Shown here: positions 18,596 to 28,265 of the stretch, one piece after another
Layout: every line of letters begins with the position of its first letter
Position numbering within the stretch: the stretch's first letter is position 1
DNA from: Maribellus comscasis
GTDB lineage: Bacteria; Bacteroidota; Bacteroidia; Bacteroidales; Prolixibacteraceae
Length of the DNA: 64,000 nt
Assembly (NCBI RefSeq): GCF_009762775.1
Contig: NZ_CP046401.1
Span: 7,747,311 to 7,811,310 of the forward strand
Reading direction: 5' to 3'
The notes under the pieces: generated by a model
What the model was told of the DNA's origin: nothing
Databases searched by the model: none
What the model saw: the letters and a program-made list of their open reading frames with translations, nothing else
Made by a program: the position numbers and the translations under genes

Positions 18596-19438
18596 TTAAT
18601 TCAATCCACTGGCATCAATATACTTTTCTGCATATCTCCGTCCAAGTTCCCGCTGGCCTTCCGAATTAAAATGCAGGTTATCTCCCCTGTCTTCCAACCC
18701 TTCAGAAGAAATATAAAAAAGGTAACTATTCTCTTCGGCAACCTTTCTGATAATTTGATTGACTTCCTCAAAATAGGCCGCCTTTTCTTCGGGTTCGGCA
18801 AATCTTCCAATTTCACCCAAAATTATTGGCAATTCATCATCGGCAACACTTGTTCTGAATTTTGAAAACAAGGTCAATAAAGTATCCTCGTATTCGGGCA
18901 AATCGGTTTCATTGGCATTACGTTCTCCCTGATGCCATAATATTCCTTTTATGGTTCCTTTCTTTTTTGACAACTGTGCCTTCGCTTTAAAATTACTAAG
19001 AAGTTTTACACTACGATGTTCTTCGTCGTTGAGCCACTGAAAAACGGAACTTCCGCCCACAGCACAAGGAACCATGGCAATGGTAACTGAGTCAGGGACA
19101 AAATTTAACAGTTCTTTTGCAAAACTAAGCCCACAATCCAAGCCCGCTGATCCAGGCTCATAAAAATGCAACGGCTCTTTAGCAGTAATCCAATTGTTTC
19201 CACTGTTAATGGTAATAATTCGATTGTTGGTAATCAGGTCCTGTGCCTCAACCGCTCCTCTGCCGGCCATGTTGGACTGGCCAGCCATAAGGAAAACCCA
19301 AACGGTTTTATTATTTTCGTCCTTCGGTTCTGTTTCTCCAGGCTCTTCTTTTGAGCATGAAATCCATGAAACCAAGAACATAAGCACGGATAAAACGAAA
19401 AATTTGCCTGCAATTATTTTTACCTGCCTAATCTTCAT
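18596..19438 (-). CDS. SASA/CE6-like carbohydrate acetylesterase lipoprotein
   Basis: About 280 residues from the ATG at 19438, which yields a lipoprotein signal (VSWISC) and overlaps the end of the upstream GH36-like gene by 11 bases, suggesting coupled translation. FLMAGQSNMAGRG carries the nucleophile Ser of the GQSNM block. GGSSVFQW and WHQGERNAN match the oxyanion/Gln blocks, and DNLHFNSEG carries the D-x-x-H pair of the SASA (sialate O-acetylesterase) domain. Bacterial members with this architecture mostly deacetylate xylan or pectin (family CE6) rather than sialic acid, so the sialate name should not be taken literally. Likely periplasmic or surface removal of acetyl groups from the PUL 2 glycan. 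A terminator follows at 18427-18458. Confidence 0.87.
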   Translation of the reverse strand: MKIRQVKIIAGKFFVLSVLMFLVSWISCSKEEPGETEPKDENNKTVWVFLMAGQSNMAGRGAVEAQDLITNNRIITINSGNNWITAKEPLHFYEPGSAGLDCGLSFAKELLNFVPDSVTIAMVPCAVGGSSVFQWLNDEEHRSVKLLSNFKAKAQLSKKKGTIKGILWHQGERNANETDLPEYEDTLLTLFSKFRTSVADDELPIILGEIGRFAEPEEKAAYFEEVNQIIRKVAEENSYLFYISSEGLEDRGDNLHFNSEGQRELGRRYAEKYIDASGLN

Positions 19439-21623
19439 CCCGATAAATATTGAATGTTTTTGCATCTTCTATTTCTAAGATTTCGCCTTCGAAAAAATTA
19501 TTTCCCAAAGCTTCAAATTCGAATTGATCTGATTTTGGCGTACCTTTTTCAGAATATAAAACAATGTTTCCTGGTTCATGTACTGTTAAATTCAAACTAC
19601 TTCTGTCTATGTTTTGAATTTCAACGGTTGACGGAGATAAATATTTATCAGGCCGCCCAACCACGGCCCAACCTCCTTCTACCGGACACATCAAGTACAA
19701 TTTGTGTCCAAAACCTTTTATTTCAAAATCAATTCCGTTTTCATCAATTTTCTGGCCTTCCTTTTCTTTCCAATTATAAATGATCAATCCTTCTTGTGGA
19801 ATTGACCACTTCCCGGGATAAGGTTGCATCATCACTCCGGAATTGGAATAGTCTTCAGCTGAAATGTGCCCATTTAATGCCTCTTCGTTATCTACCGAAA
19901 GATTATAAGCTGCAATGGCACATGCTTTATTCTTAAGAGGTGAAATAACTTTATAAACATTTTTTTTCTCATAGAGTGCATCTGAAAATACACTTTCGGG
20001 TAACGGAACTCCGGGTGCTTCGGGCCGTATCAACAAGCCATCGTTATAACACAAAGGCATTATAACTTCTTTATGAAAGTCCTCCGGTGCGTCTGAAAGA
20101 TATATTGGACCACCAGACATGGCTTTTGTTACGGCCATTGTTTCTCCCACCTGCGTATCTGACGAGTGAAACATATCATGGTCAGGCCATAAAGTCTGTC
20201 CCAGCCAAACGACATTAAAAACCGATTGTAATATTTGCGATTTTGACGTTGCCAGATTGTTTTTCTGGTAGTCGGGGCTGGTTCGCATTGTTGCGCTGTG
20301 GGTAGCATTTAACAGGTCGATTGTGTTTTGTGCACTACAATTCATCAGCCCCAGATTGTAGGAAAAGCATGATTTTTCCAATGAAAGTACATTGTTCATT
20401 TGTGCCCTTGCAGGATTAGGTGTTCCATAATATTCAATAGTAGAACGAGAAACATTATCGGTTTTAAGAAAATCAAATCCAATGTCTTTTATCTTTTTCA
20501 TAAAACGCATATAAAAAATCTCACTGTCCTCTTGATTATCTTTCGGAATTAAAGCTTCAAATCTAACATCTGCGTCCTCCAAATACTGATTATCCTTTGG
20601 ATTTTTCTCCCTTTTAACAGGCTGTGGCATTAAATATGGTGCCAAATCAGTCATTTCGTGTTCGGGCGAAACATTGTTCCAATGCATTAACAAGGTATGC
20701 CAAATGCCCATCCATTTTATTTTGTCCTCCTTTCTACTTGCAATTATGGGCTCCCAGCCATTGGGAAACTTGTTTTTGTCGGGTTCCAGGGAAAACATCC
20801 GTCCGTCTTTTAACGTTTGATGCCCGTCATCAATAAGCAACCAACGTACAGGAATATCTGACTTTTCAATATTGTTTACGGCATTCTGTATTATTTCTTC
20901 GTTGATATTTTTATGATATTGCTCCCAGGTACACCAGCCCAAATACTTCATTGGTTCAGGATACTTTTTATGAGACCTTAAACTTACTTTGTTTTTATAC
21001 AGCGCTGAATTTGCCAGGTTTTTCCAGACTTTAAAAATTGACTCATACACATTCTCTCCTACTGCCCAAGCCAATAAAGGTACTTCTGCAGTTTGAGGAA
21101 CAGGCTTTGTTCCGAGCGTACCATAGTCCACAATAAGCTTTCCATCCTTTTGCGTCTCTAACCAACTTACAGATGCTTCACCCGATAGTGGCATGATGGT
21201 CATAAACTTCCCGTCAGCTAATTTTAACAACATCATTAAAGCCCGTTTATTGGGCATTGGAATCCTTGGAGGAATGGGAGTTTTCGGCACAAAAATAGAA
21301 GTCAAATCCGTTTTTCCTACCCAAGGGAACATCCGGTTGCTGGCCCCAATCCAGCGAAACATATTTGAATCGGCAGCCACATGGCAATATTCAGTAAACT
21401 CAGGAAGGATGATTTCTCTAGAACTTGTTTCTCCTTCAGCATCGGGTGTGCCGAGGACAATGAGATTACTTTCATTTCCATTGGCTAAATCAATATTGTG
21501 GGTATTTCCTTGGTTTGTATTACAGGAAATATATAAAACAGGAATAAAGATGATTAAAAAAACAAATGGATGAAATATTTTCTGAAGTCTTATTTGAATC
21601 TCGTTGATTATTAATTTCATCAT
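19428..21623 (-). CDS. GH36-type, raffinose-synthase (Sip1)-like glycosidase lipoprotein
   Basis: 731 residues with a lipoprotein signal (residues 1-34, VLYISC). The C-terminal two-thirds is a TIM barrel of the raffinose synthase/seed imbibition (Sip1) clan of GH36: LGWCTWEQYH at 228-237, LLIDDGHQ at 262-269, FLKTDN at 385-390 with Asp389 as likely nucleophile, MRTSPDY at 446-452 with Asp451 as candidate acid/base, and WPDHDMF at 479-485. Plant relatives transfer galactose; bacterial relatives are mostly alpha-galactosidases, so hydrolysis of alpha-galactosyl or similar side chains is likelier than synthesis. It is the first enzyme gene after the susD hairpin in PUL 2 and overlaps the esterase gene. 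ATG codons at 21623 and 21620 are both possible starts. Confidence 0.85.
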   Translation of the reverse strand: MMKLIINEIQIRLQKIFHPFVFLIIFIPVLYISCNTNQGNTHNIDLANGNESNLIVLGTPDAEGETSSREIILPEFTEYCHVAADSNMFRWIGASNRMFPWVGKTDLTSIFVPKTPIPPRIPMPNKRALMMLLKLADGKFMTIMPLSGEASVSWLETQKDGKLIVDYGTLGTKPVPQTAEVPLLAWAVGENVYESIFKVWKNLANSALYKNKVSLRSHKKYPEPMKYLGWCTWEQYHKNINEEIIQNAVNNIEKSDIPVRWLLIDDGHQTLKDGRMFSLEPDKNKFPNGWEPIIASRKEDKIKWMGIWHTLLMHWNNVSPEHEMTDLAPYLMPQPVKREKNPKDNQYLEDADVRFEALIPKDNQEDSEIFYMRFMKKIKDIGFDFLKTDNVSRSTIEYYGTPNPARAQMNNVLSLEKSCFSYNLGLMNCSAQNTIDLLNATHSATMRTSPDYQKNNLATSKSQILQSVFNVVWLGQTLWPDHDMFHSSDTQVGETMAVTKAMSGGPIYLSDAPEDFHKEVIMPLCYNDGLLIRPEAPGVPLPESVFSDALYEKKNVYKVISPLKNKACAIAAYNLSVDNEEALNGHISAEDYSNSGVMMQPYPGKWSIPQEGLIIYNWKEKEGQKIDENGIDFEIKGFGHKLYLMCPVEGGWAVVGRPDKYLSPSTVEIQNIDRSSLNLTVHEPGNIVLYSEKGTPKSDQFEFEALGNNFFEGEILEIEDAKTFNIYRDED

Positions 21624-21796
21624 AACTTATGAATTAAAAAGGTAAAACGTCTGTATTGAATTTAGCTAATTATTTCTGGTTAATTACAATTTTTCTCTTT
21701 AGCAGGGGATCTAAGTATTAACAGCAATGAGGTAGGAAACATCTTTAATTTATAAAATGATCTTTCTTTTCAAAATTAAATTCAGTTCCAGAAAAC

Positions 21797-21841
21797 AATC
21801 AACTTCTCTATTAACGCTGTGCAGTAATAAAGAAGTTGATT
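21797..21841 (-). terminator. Long hairpin after susD of PUL 2
   Basis: The outer 11 bases pair perfectly (AATCAACTTCT with its complement), and the pairing continues inward to 21-base arms with three mismatches. It begins 8 bases after the SusD stop. On the minus strand it is followed by GTTTTC, only a weak T-run, so attenuation or mRNA stabilisation is likelier than full termination. Confidence 0.55.
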
Positions 21842-21849
21842 TAAGCTAT

Positions 21850-23643
21850 TTAATTAGGCTTCTGCTGGTTTGGATCGGTTAACGGAGAAATATTGTTTTC
21901 TGACCCCGGATATCCCATATTTTGATTAATATGCCCTAAAGAATTGGATTTTATAACTTCTTCTTTTATTGGCCAATATACATGATAAGGTAACATTCGG
22001 TAAATATTTGAAACATTTAATACTTCATCTCTGTAAAAATTATTCCTTCTCATTACACGGTCATAAAACCAGTTATTTTCGTGCATGTTTTCCAAAGAAT
22101 ATCCATCTTGTCCCAGTTGGGCCATAATGTACGCTACTCTCGTTAACTCACACTTTCGGGGTGTTTCCCAATATAACTCGCGGGCGCGTTCATCAAAAAT
22201 ATAATCAATATCCACAGTTTCCTTCTGACTTGCCTGCGCCCGGGCACGAACTGTATTTACATCTTTTGTGGCATTGGGAATATCACCTTTCCACCAGTAA
22301 GCCTCAGCTCTTAACAGATAAAGTTCTGCCAGTCTGTAAACATACATATCGCTCCATGCTCCATTTGGCTTTGGATTTTTTGAATCGTCGATATAAACAA
22401 GTTTGTTATACATTATTGGATACCAGGCACGTATATCCGTAATAAAATTACCGTTGAAGGATTGCCCGTAATAGTCAGAATTTGGATTGTTGTATATATA
22501 TCTTTCCATTCCAAAATAATTATTATGTGAATACCTTATATCAGTTGTATCCTCCCACCGCATATCTCTGAAAAACTGACATGGAATCATCCTTCCAACT
22601 CCCCTTCCAAGTTGTTTAATCATCATAAGACCGGTATCGTAGTCATTATCTGTGGTTCCTCTGGCTCCATTGGGGTCCAGAACAGCAGAGTGCCACCAGG
22701 TTGGTCCGGTGTCTCTCATTTTGCCAGCACCTTCACCACGTTCCGTTCCTCCTTCTACCAAATACTCATCCTGTACAACAAAAATAGCTTCCTTGTTTTC
22801 AGCTAAACTTTTGTTATTCTTCTGATGTAAATCCCAAATAACATCAAATTCATCCGGATTAAGAATCGGATATTCATAAAACTCCGGCTCTGTTGTTCCA
22901 AATCTTTCGGTCATCAAATGATATTTCCCTCCGTCAATAATTTTTGAGGCTTCTGCAATAGCTTTATCAAATTCACGGAGAGCGAGATAACACTTTGTAA
23001 GCAAAAAAGATCCTGCTGCGCCGTTAATCTTTCCCGGAGAAACATCTTCAGGAAGCCATTGTACAGCAAATTCCAAATCACCGGCGATTTGTTTTAAAAT
23101 GGTTTCTCTGGTGTGCGTATAAAAATCCAGTCTGGGGGAAGTTACTTCCTCCAATAATAAAGGTACGTCGCCAAACTGATGAACCAGACGATAATACCAG
23201 TACGCCCTGCTAAAGTACCCATTCGCAAGTATTTCATTTTTATCAGCTTCTGAACTAAATTCTACGTCATCTATTCTGGAAATAATAATATTTGCGTCTT
23301 TTATTCCGGCCCAGGCTCGACTCCAGTAACTACTTACTTCTTTGTCATCCGTAGAAGTGGGTGTCATTTGGGTTTCCATGTTATGCATTATTGATGCCGG
23401 AGGAGCTCCGTTAATACTCATATCAGAATAATTCCATTCGCCCAATATGTCATGCTGATCAGTAAGAGCATATTCGTGCCTGTAACGTTTATTTATGGAA
23501 ACTATTAATGCTTCCATTCCAGCCTTATCAACCAAAGATGACTCGGGAGAGAAAAATGACTTGGGATCGGGCTCCAACCATTCTTCTGTACATGCACTTA
23601 AGATTAAAAATATTAACAATGAATAAATTATATATCGTTTCAT
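21850..23643 (-). CDS. SusD/RagB-family glycan-binding lipoprotein (PUL 2)
   Basis: 597 residues, longer than the PUL 1 copy. The lipoprotein signal ends LILSACTEEWLEPDP. SusD features include NGYFSRAYWYYRLVHQFGDVP in the N-terminal TPR region, YRLAELYLLRAEAYWWKGD, and the C-terminal IFDERARELYWETPRKCELTR that replaces the usual ERR-E-FEGxRWxDL signature. It would bind oligosaccharides at the cell surface with the SusC partner encoded 18 bases upstream. Extra loops between about 250 and 420 may be substrate-specific. A long hairpin follows immediately. Confidence 0.95.
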   Translation of the reverse strand: MKRYIIYSLLIFLILSACTEEWLEPDPKSFFSPESSLVDKAGMEALIVSINKRYRHEYALTDQHDILGEWNYSDMSINGAPPASIMHNMETQMTPTSTDDKEVSSYWSRAWAGIKDANIIISRIDDVEFSSEADKNEILANGYFSRAYWYYRLVHQFGDVPLLLEEVTSPRLDFYTHTRETILKQIAGDLEFAVQWLPEDVSPGKINGAAGSFLLTKCYLALREFDKAIAEASKIIDGGKYHLMTERFGTTEPEFYEYPILNPDEFDVIWDLHQKNNKSLAENKEAIFVVQDEYLVEGGTERGEGAGKMRDTGPTWWHSAVLDPNGARGTTDNDYDTGLMMIKQLGRGVGRMIPCQFFRDMRWEDTTDIRYSHNNYFGMERYIYNNPNSDYYGQSFNGNFITDIRAWYPIMYNKLVYIDDSKNPKPNGAWSDMYVYRLAELYLLRAEAYWWKGDIPNATKDVNTVRARAQASQKETVDIDYIFDERARELYWETPRKCELTRVAYIMAQLGQDGYSLENMHENNWFYDRVMRRNNFYRDEVLNVSNIYRMLPYHVYWPIKEEVIKSNSLGHINQNMGYPGSENNISPLTDPNQQKPN

Positions 23644-23661
23644 TTTTCTTAATTTTTTAGT

Positions 23662-26600
23662 TTAAAGACTTAAATCTACTCCGAAAGTAAAAATCATTGG
23701 TGTTGGATTGCCGGTTTCTACATCCCAGTCGTACTGCCATCCTGAAATTGCAGGCAGATTTTGAACATTCACAAAGAGTCTAAGCCTCTCAATATCCAAT
23801 TTTGCCAGAGAACTGCGCGGAACATTATACCCCATCGTTATATTTTGTATTCTGATAAATGATTTACTCTCCCACCAATTGGTAGCCGGACTATTATTAT
23901 TAGAATATAAACGTGTCCATTCATTTGTTGGGTTGTCAACCGTCCAATAGGGCGTTTTTATTTTATTTAATCTTTCCTGTCCAACTCTGTAGTTAAAATG
24001 CTGATTATTTGCACTATAATAATCCAGATAAGAGTTTAGCAGAAAAGACACATCAAAATTTCTATAGGAAAAATCATTTCTTAAACTCACTCTGTACCTG
24101 GGTTTTTTGTAGCCCTGGAAAACTTTGTCATCATAATTGATAATCCCATCGTCATTTACATCCAATAGTTTTGCATCCCCCGGGGCTCTGCCATATATTT
24201 CTGCTTCTTCCTCCTCCCCGAGTTGCCAGATGCCCAAAATTTTATAATCAAATATCTCGTCGATAGCGTGTCCGATATACCAACCATTCTGGATATCATC
24301 TTCCTCACGCTGACCAATCACATCACCATTCTCATCGACCACATCGACCATATCACCATAAAGATGCTTTATCTCATTGCGGTTAAACCAGAATGAAAGT
24401 GTAGAATTCCATGAAAAATCAGCTTTTTCAACATTTACTGTGTTCAGAGTGAATTCCAGTCCCTGGTTTTGTACTTCTCCAAGATTTGAATAAACCGAGC
24501 CATAGCCTGTGATATTTGGAAGCGTTCTTTCCAAAAGTAAATCGGTCGTTGACATATGGTAAGCATCTATCGCACCTGAGATTCTTCCATCCAATACTGC
24601 AAAATCAAGTCCAATATTATAAGCGGCAGTTCTCTCCCACTTTAGTTCCTGATTCGCCAAATTGGTTGAATAAATACCTGTAACCGAACTGTGGTCGTAT
24701 ATATATTTTGTTGTATTCATTTGCGAAAGAGCTGCATATCTTCCTATCTCTCTGTTCCCGTTTTCCCCCCATGAAAGGCGAAGTTTCAAATTTGACAACC
24801 ATTCTATATTTACAAATTCTTCTTCTGATAAACGCCACCCAAATGCGGCTGCAGGAAAAACCGCCCTGGGATTTTTTTGTCCAAATGCGGAATACCCGTC
24901 GCGACGGACAGAAAGTGTTAACAGATAACGATCGAGTAGTCCGTAATTTAAACGGGCCATAAATGCATCTCCTGTGCTTCGGGTATCGTTATTGCTAATT
25001 TCAGGGCTTGCACCAATTGACAAATTATGGTATGTTAAACTCTCATTCGGATCAAACTCTGAATTAGATTGATAAGAATACCAGTAATTATCTTCTTCCA
25101 CATTATACAAAATAGTTACATCAAAATCATGGATATTATTAAAAGTTTTATTCCACTTTAAAATATGGTCTATCATCCAGGCGTAGCGGTTACTCTCTCG
25201 ACGGGATCCACTGGCGCCTCCTTCTCCCAGACTAGCTTTCGATGGTGTAAAACGATAATCCTGAGCGGAGGTGAACCGGTTTACCCAGTTTATCTTGTAG
25301 GAGAATCCTAAAGGAAAAGTGATTTTTCCATAAATATTGGCGAAAACTTCCCGTTGCCTGTAAAAATTATCCTTATACTCATACAAATATGGATTTCCCC
25401 CTAAGTTGTCGTCATGGGGCTCATGTTTATATGTTCCATCTTCATAATACAATGAACCATAAGGGCTGTTTTTGTCGTACAAAGATACTGCACCTGGAAT
25501 TCCTGTCGGCTCCCTGCTCTCATTCGCCTGAATATTTGTTCCAACGGACAAAAATTTTGTTACATCGGCGTCCAGGTTAATACGAGCTCTGAAGTTTTGA
25601 TATTTCTGGTAAATCTGAACACCTTCATTACTAACATAACCTAATGAGGTATAATAAGAAAAATTGTCCGTTTTCCCCGACAAACTAACGTTGTTATCTG
25701 TTCGTAATCCTGTTTTAAACAAAATATCGCCCCAGTCCAGTGTATTCCCCGCCTTATAATTATCTACTTCAACCTGTTGAAGCTGTAATCGTCCCAACCA
25801 AATGTCCTCCGGAGGTGTTGAGGTTCCCTGAAGATTATCATATTCCAGCCACTGCTCCAAAGAGACGCCATCGGGAAGATTTTCCGGATTTGTATAATAT
25901 CCTGCCGGACTGCTAATATCAAAACGATCGAGAACATCTCTTCTGTAGTCAAGGTACTCCTCAGGGGAATATACGCTTTCCATTTTATTTATTTTTGCAA
26001 TACCAACAGTACTCCTCACGTTAATCGTTGGCTTAGCTTCTCTTCCCTTTTTTGTTGTGATGATAACTACACCGGAAGCTGCCTTCGCCCCATAAATGGC
26101 TGCGGAACTTGCATCTTTCAGTACATCAACTTTTTCAATATCTACGGGGTTAATATCAGATATATCACCCTGATAAATTATATCATCGACAACAACTAAA
26201 GGAGAATTGGTTGCTCCCAATGATGTTGGCCCTCTGATTTCCAATGAAGAAGAACCTTTTGCAGAAGTACTTATGCCCGTATTGAGTCCGGGAAGGGCAC
26301 TTCTCAGTAATTCACTTACATTGGTGGCAGCCTGTCTGTCCATTGCTTTTGCATCAACACTTGCTACAGACCCCGTTAAGTCACTTTTCTTCATCACACC
26401 GTATCCTACAGCAACTACTTCATCCAGGCCAATGACATCTTGCTCCATTTGAACATTCAATGTTGTACGGTTATTTAATTGTACTTCCTGCGTTTTCAAC
26501 CCAATAAATGAAAAGGTTAAAGATGCTGTATTTGCCGGCACACTTAGTTCAAACATCCCATCAACATTGGTGACAGCACCAGTAGTTGTCCCCGGTACCA

Positions 26601-27072
26601 AAACGGTTACACCTGGCAATGGAGTACTATTTTCGTCGGTGACGGTACCTGTGATCATTTTTGTTTGTTGCTCTGAAAACAGCTTTTCCCCGCCTGAATC
26701 AGAATTTTCGCCACGTGTAACAACAATATCTTTATTTAAAACGCGGTAAATCAAACCTGTTCCCTGCAAAACTTCGTCTAACACTTTGTCAATACTTTTA
26801 TCAACAAATTTTATATTGTATGTTTTGTTTGTTGGAAGGTGTTCGTTTTTGTAAAAAAAATCGAATTCCGTTTGACTTTGAATATCATGAAAAACCTTTT
26901 CAAGAGATGCATCTTTCAGATCGAGGTTTATTCTTACTGATTGTGAATAAACACTAGCTGAGGTACCCAGGAAAGTTGCAAACAAAAGAAGTAATGTCAA
27001 CCTCATAAGAAGTAATAATTTTTTGCACTTTCTTCGTAAGAGAAAAAAATGCGTAATTAAATTTTTTTTCAT
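23662..27072 (-). CDS. SusC/RagA TonB-dependent outer-membrane transporter with STN domain (PUL 2)
   Basis: 1136 residues. Signal region to about residue 44 (ASVYSQ), STN domain (NLDLKDASLEKVFHDIQ), carboxypeptidase-regulatory-like domain (ITGTVTDENSTPLPGVTVLV), TonB plug (DLTGSVASVDAKAMDRQ, VVVDDIIYQGD, ASGVVIITTKKGR) and a large barrel ending in FGVDLSL. It imports fragments of the PUL 2 glycan. The STN domain together with the preceding fecR and ECF sigma genes indicates transport-coupled signalling as in PUL 1. It is only loosely similar to the PUL 1 SusC in the barrel, so the two systems probably see different glycans. Confidence 0.97.
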   Translation of the reverse strand: MKKNLITHFFLLRRKCKKLLLLMRLTLLLLFATFLGTSASVYSQSVRINLDLKDASLEKVFHDIQSQTEFDFFYKNEHLPTNKTYNIKFVDKSIDKVLDEVLQGTGLIYRVLNKDIVVTRGENSDSGGEKLFSEQQTKMITGTVTDENSTPLPGVTVLVPGTTTGAVTNVDGMFELSVPANTASLTFSFIGLKTQEVQLNNRTTLNVQMEQDVIGLDEVVAVGYGVMKKSDLTGSVASVDAKAMDRQAATNVSELLRSALPGLNTGISTSAKGSSSLEIRGPTSLGATNSPLVVVDDIIYQGDISDINPVDIEKVDVLKDASSAAIYGAKAASGVVIITTKKGREAKPTINVRSTVGIAKINKMESVYSPEEYLDYRRDVLDRFDISSPAGYYTNPENLPDGVSLEQWLEYDNLQGTSTPPEDIWLGRLQLQQVEVDNYKAGNTLDWGDILFKTGLRTDNNVSLSGKTDNFSYYTSLGYVSNEGVQIYQKYQNFRARINLDADVTKFLSVGTNIQANESREPTGIPGAVSLYDKNSPYGSLYYEDGTYKHEPHDDNLGGNPYLYEYKDNFYRQREVFANIYGKITFPLGFSYKINWVNRFTSAQDYRFTPSKASLGEGGASGSRRESNRYAWMIDHILKWNKTFNNIHDFDVTILYNVEEDNYWYSYQSNSEFDPNESLTYHNLSIGASPEISNNDTRSTGDAFMARLNYGLLDRYLLTLSVRRDGYSAFGQKNPRAVFPAAAFGWRLSEEEFVNIEWLSNLKLRLSWGENGNREIGRYAALSQMNTTKYIYDHSSVTGIYSTNLANQELKWERTAAYNIGLDFAVLDGRISGAIDAYHMSTTDLLLERTLPNITGYGSVYSNLGEVQNQGLEFTLNTVNVEKADFSWNSTLSFWFNRNEIKHLYGDMVDVVDENGDVIGQREEDDIQNGWYIGHAIDEIFDYKILGIWQLGEEEEAEIYGRAPGDAKLLDVNDDGIINYDDKVFQGYKKPRYRVSLRNDFSYRNFDVSFLLNSYLDYYSANNQHFNYRVGQERLNKIKTPYWTVDNPTNEWTRLYSNNNSPATNWWESKSFIRIQNITMGYNVPRSSLAKLDIERLRLFVNVQNLPAISGWQYDWDVETGNPTPMIFTFGVDLSL

Positions 27073-27119
27073 AGTTTAGCTACGATTTTAATTTATAAAT
27101 CAAATTTTTAAAAAGTATG

Positions 27120-27152
27120 AAAACGGGGAATGTGTGGTGCTTTTCCCGTTTT
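27120..27152 (-). terminator. Hairpin between fecR and susC (PUL 2)
   Basis: Arms AAAACGGG(G)AA and TTTTCCCGTTTT pair with one bulge, and T-rich sequence lies on both sides, so it could work on either strand. It is placed like the 16321-16350 hairpin of PUL 1, between the anti-sigma gene and susC, and may separate constitutive sigma/anti-sigma transcription from induced susC transcription. Confidence 0.5.
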
Positions 27153-27214
27153 TTTAATGAATAGAAATTAATGTTTCATTGGCATTTTAATTTTCATAAG
27201 TTTGGTTTAAAATT

Positions 27215-28210
27215 TTATTGTACTGTTATTCTTACTTCATCAGAATTAATCTCGTAGTGAATTGGTAAAAGTTGTTTAATTAATTCAAAGTGTTGCTCCA
27301 ACGGTTTATATCTTCTCAACACTCCTGATATTCTCTCATTTTTCAATTCTTCGGGATAATCAATTTCAACATCCCACCAACGTTCAACAATCTGAAAAAT
27401 CTTACCTAGCGGTTCATTTCTAAATTCATACCTGCCTTCTTTCCATGTAGTAAATATTTCAAGGTCAGCTTCGCCTATTCTCACCTTTGAGGTTTCAGTA
27501 TTAAAACTTGATTGTTCCCCGGGGAGTAAATCATGAACGATATTCCCTGTAATAATTTTCACTTTCCCCTCCTCAAGTGTGGTTTCGATGGTGTGGTTTT
27601 CAGGATACTCGCAAACATTAAATCGGGTTCCCACCACTTTTACTGTATGACTTTTTGTTTTCACGTAAAAAGGCTTCTCCTCGTTGGCTTTTACTTCAAA
27701 ATAAGCTTCTCCGGCGAGTTCAACTCTTCTGTTATTAGCGTCGAAACGGGAAGGAAAAGAAAGCTCTGAATCGGAATTTATCCAAACATGTGTACCATCG
27801 GCCAGGAAAACTTCTTTCAGCTGTCCTTTTGTAGCTTCAACCGTTTTCATTTCAACCGTTTTTTTAATGAACGGGTGCTGTGAATATAAATATCTTCCAA
27901 TCCAACCTACTCCCAGTGAGATTATTACAATGGCCGCAATTTTCATTATTTCTGTTACACCGGAGAACCTTAATTTCCGTGACGCAATTCGATCCTGAAG
28001 CGACAGCCACTGATCCAGTTCCAAATCATTCAGTTGTTTTGTTCCCAACTTTGCACTTTCCCAAATATCTTTTTCCTGAAACAAACGTTTACGGTTTTCA
28101 GGATTTTCTTTAATCCAGCTATAAAGCAGTTTTTCGTCTTCGACAGAAGCTTGTCCCTGCACGAAACGTTGAATTACCAACTCAATATTTGAAAATTTTT
28201 GATTTTCCAT
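27215..28210 (-). CDS. FecR-family anti-sigma factor (PUL 2)
   Basis: 331 residues. The N-terminal cytoplasmic part (about 1-85, QRFVQGQASVEDEKLLYSWI) is followed by one membrane segment near 86-108 (IMKIAAIVIISLGVGWIGRYL). The periplasmic FecR domain follows (EATKGQLKEVFLADGTHVWIN, ELAGEAYFEV, VVGTRFNV) and then DUF4974 (NEPLGKIFQIVERWWDVEI). It presumably inhibits the ECF sigma factor encoded 55 bases upstream and relays the signal from the STN domain of the PUL 2 SusC. Confidence 0.93.
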   Translation of the reverse strand: MENQKFSNIELVIQRFVQGQASVEDEKLLYSWIKENPENRKRLFQEKDIWESAKLGTKQLNDLELDQWLSLQDRIASRKLRFSGVTEIMKIAAIVIISLGVGWIGRYLYSQHPFIKKTVEMKTVEATKGQLKEVFLADGTHVWINSDSELSFPSRFDANNRRVELAGEAYFEVKANEEKPFYVKTKSHTVKVVGTRFNVCEYPENHTIETTLEEGKVKIITGNIVHDLLPGEQSSFNTETSKVRIGEADLEIFTTWKEGRYEFRNEPLGKIFQIVERWWDVEIDYPEELKNERISGVLRRYKPLEQHFELIKQLLPIHYEINSDEVRITVQ

Positions 28211-28265
28211 TTTTAATACGAGTATTTATGGCGATAGGAACCCTACCTCCCATTTTGATTTTTTT

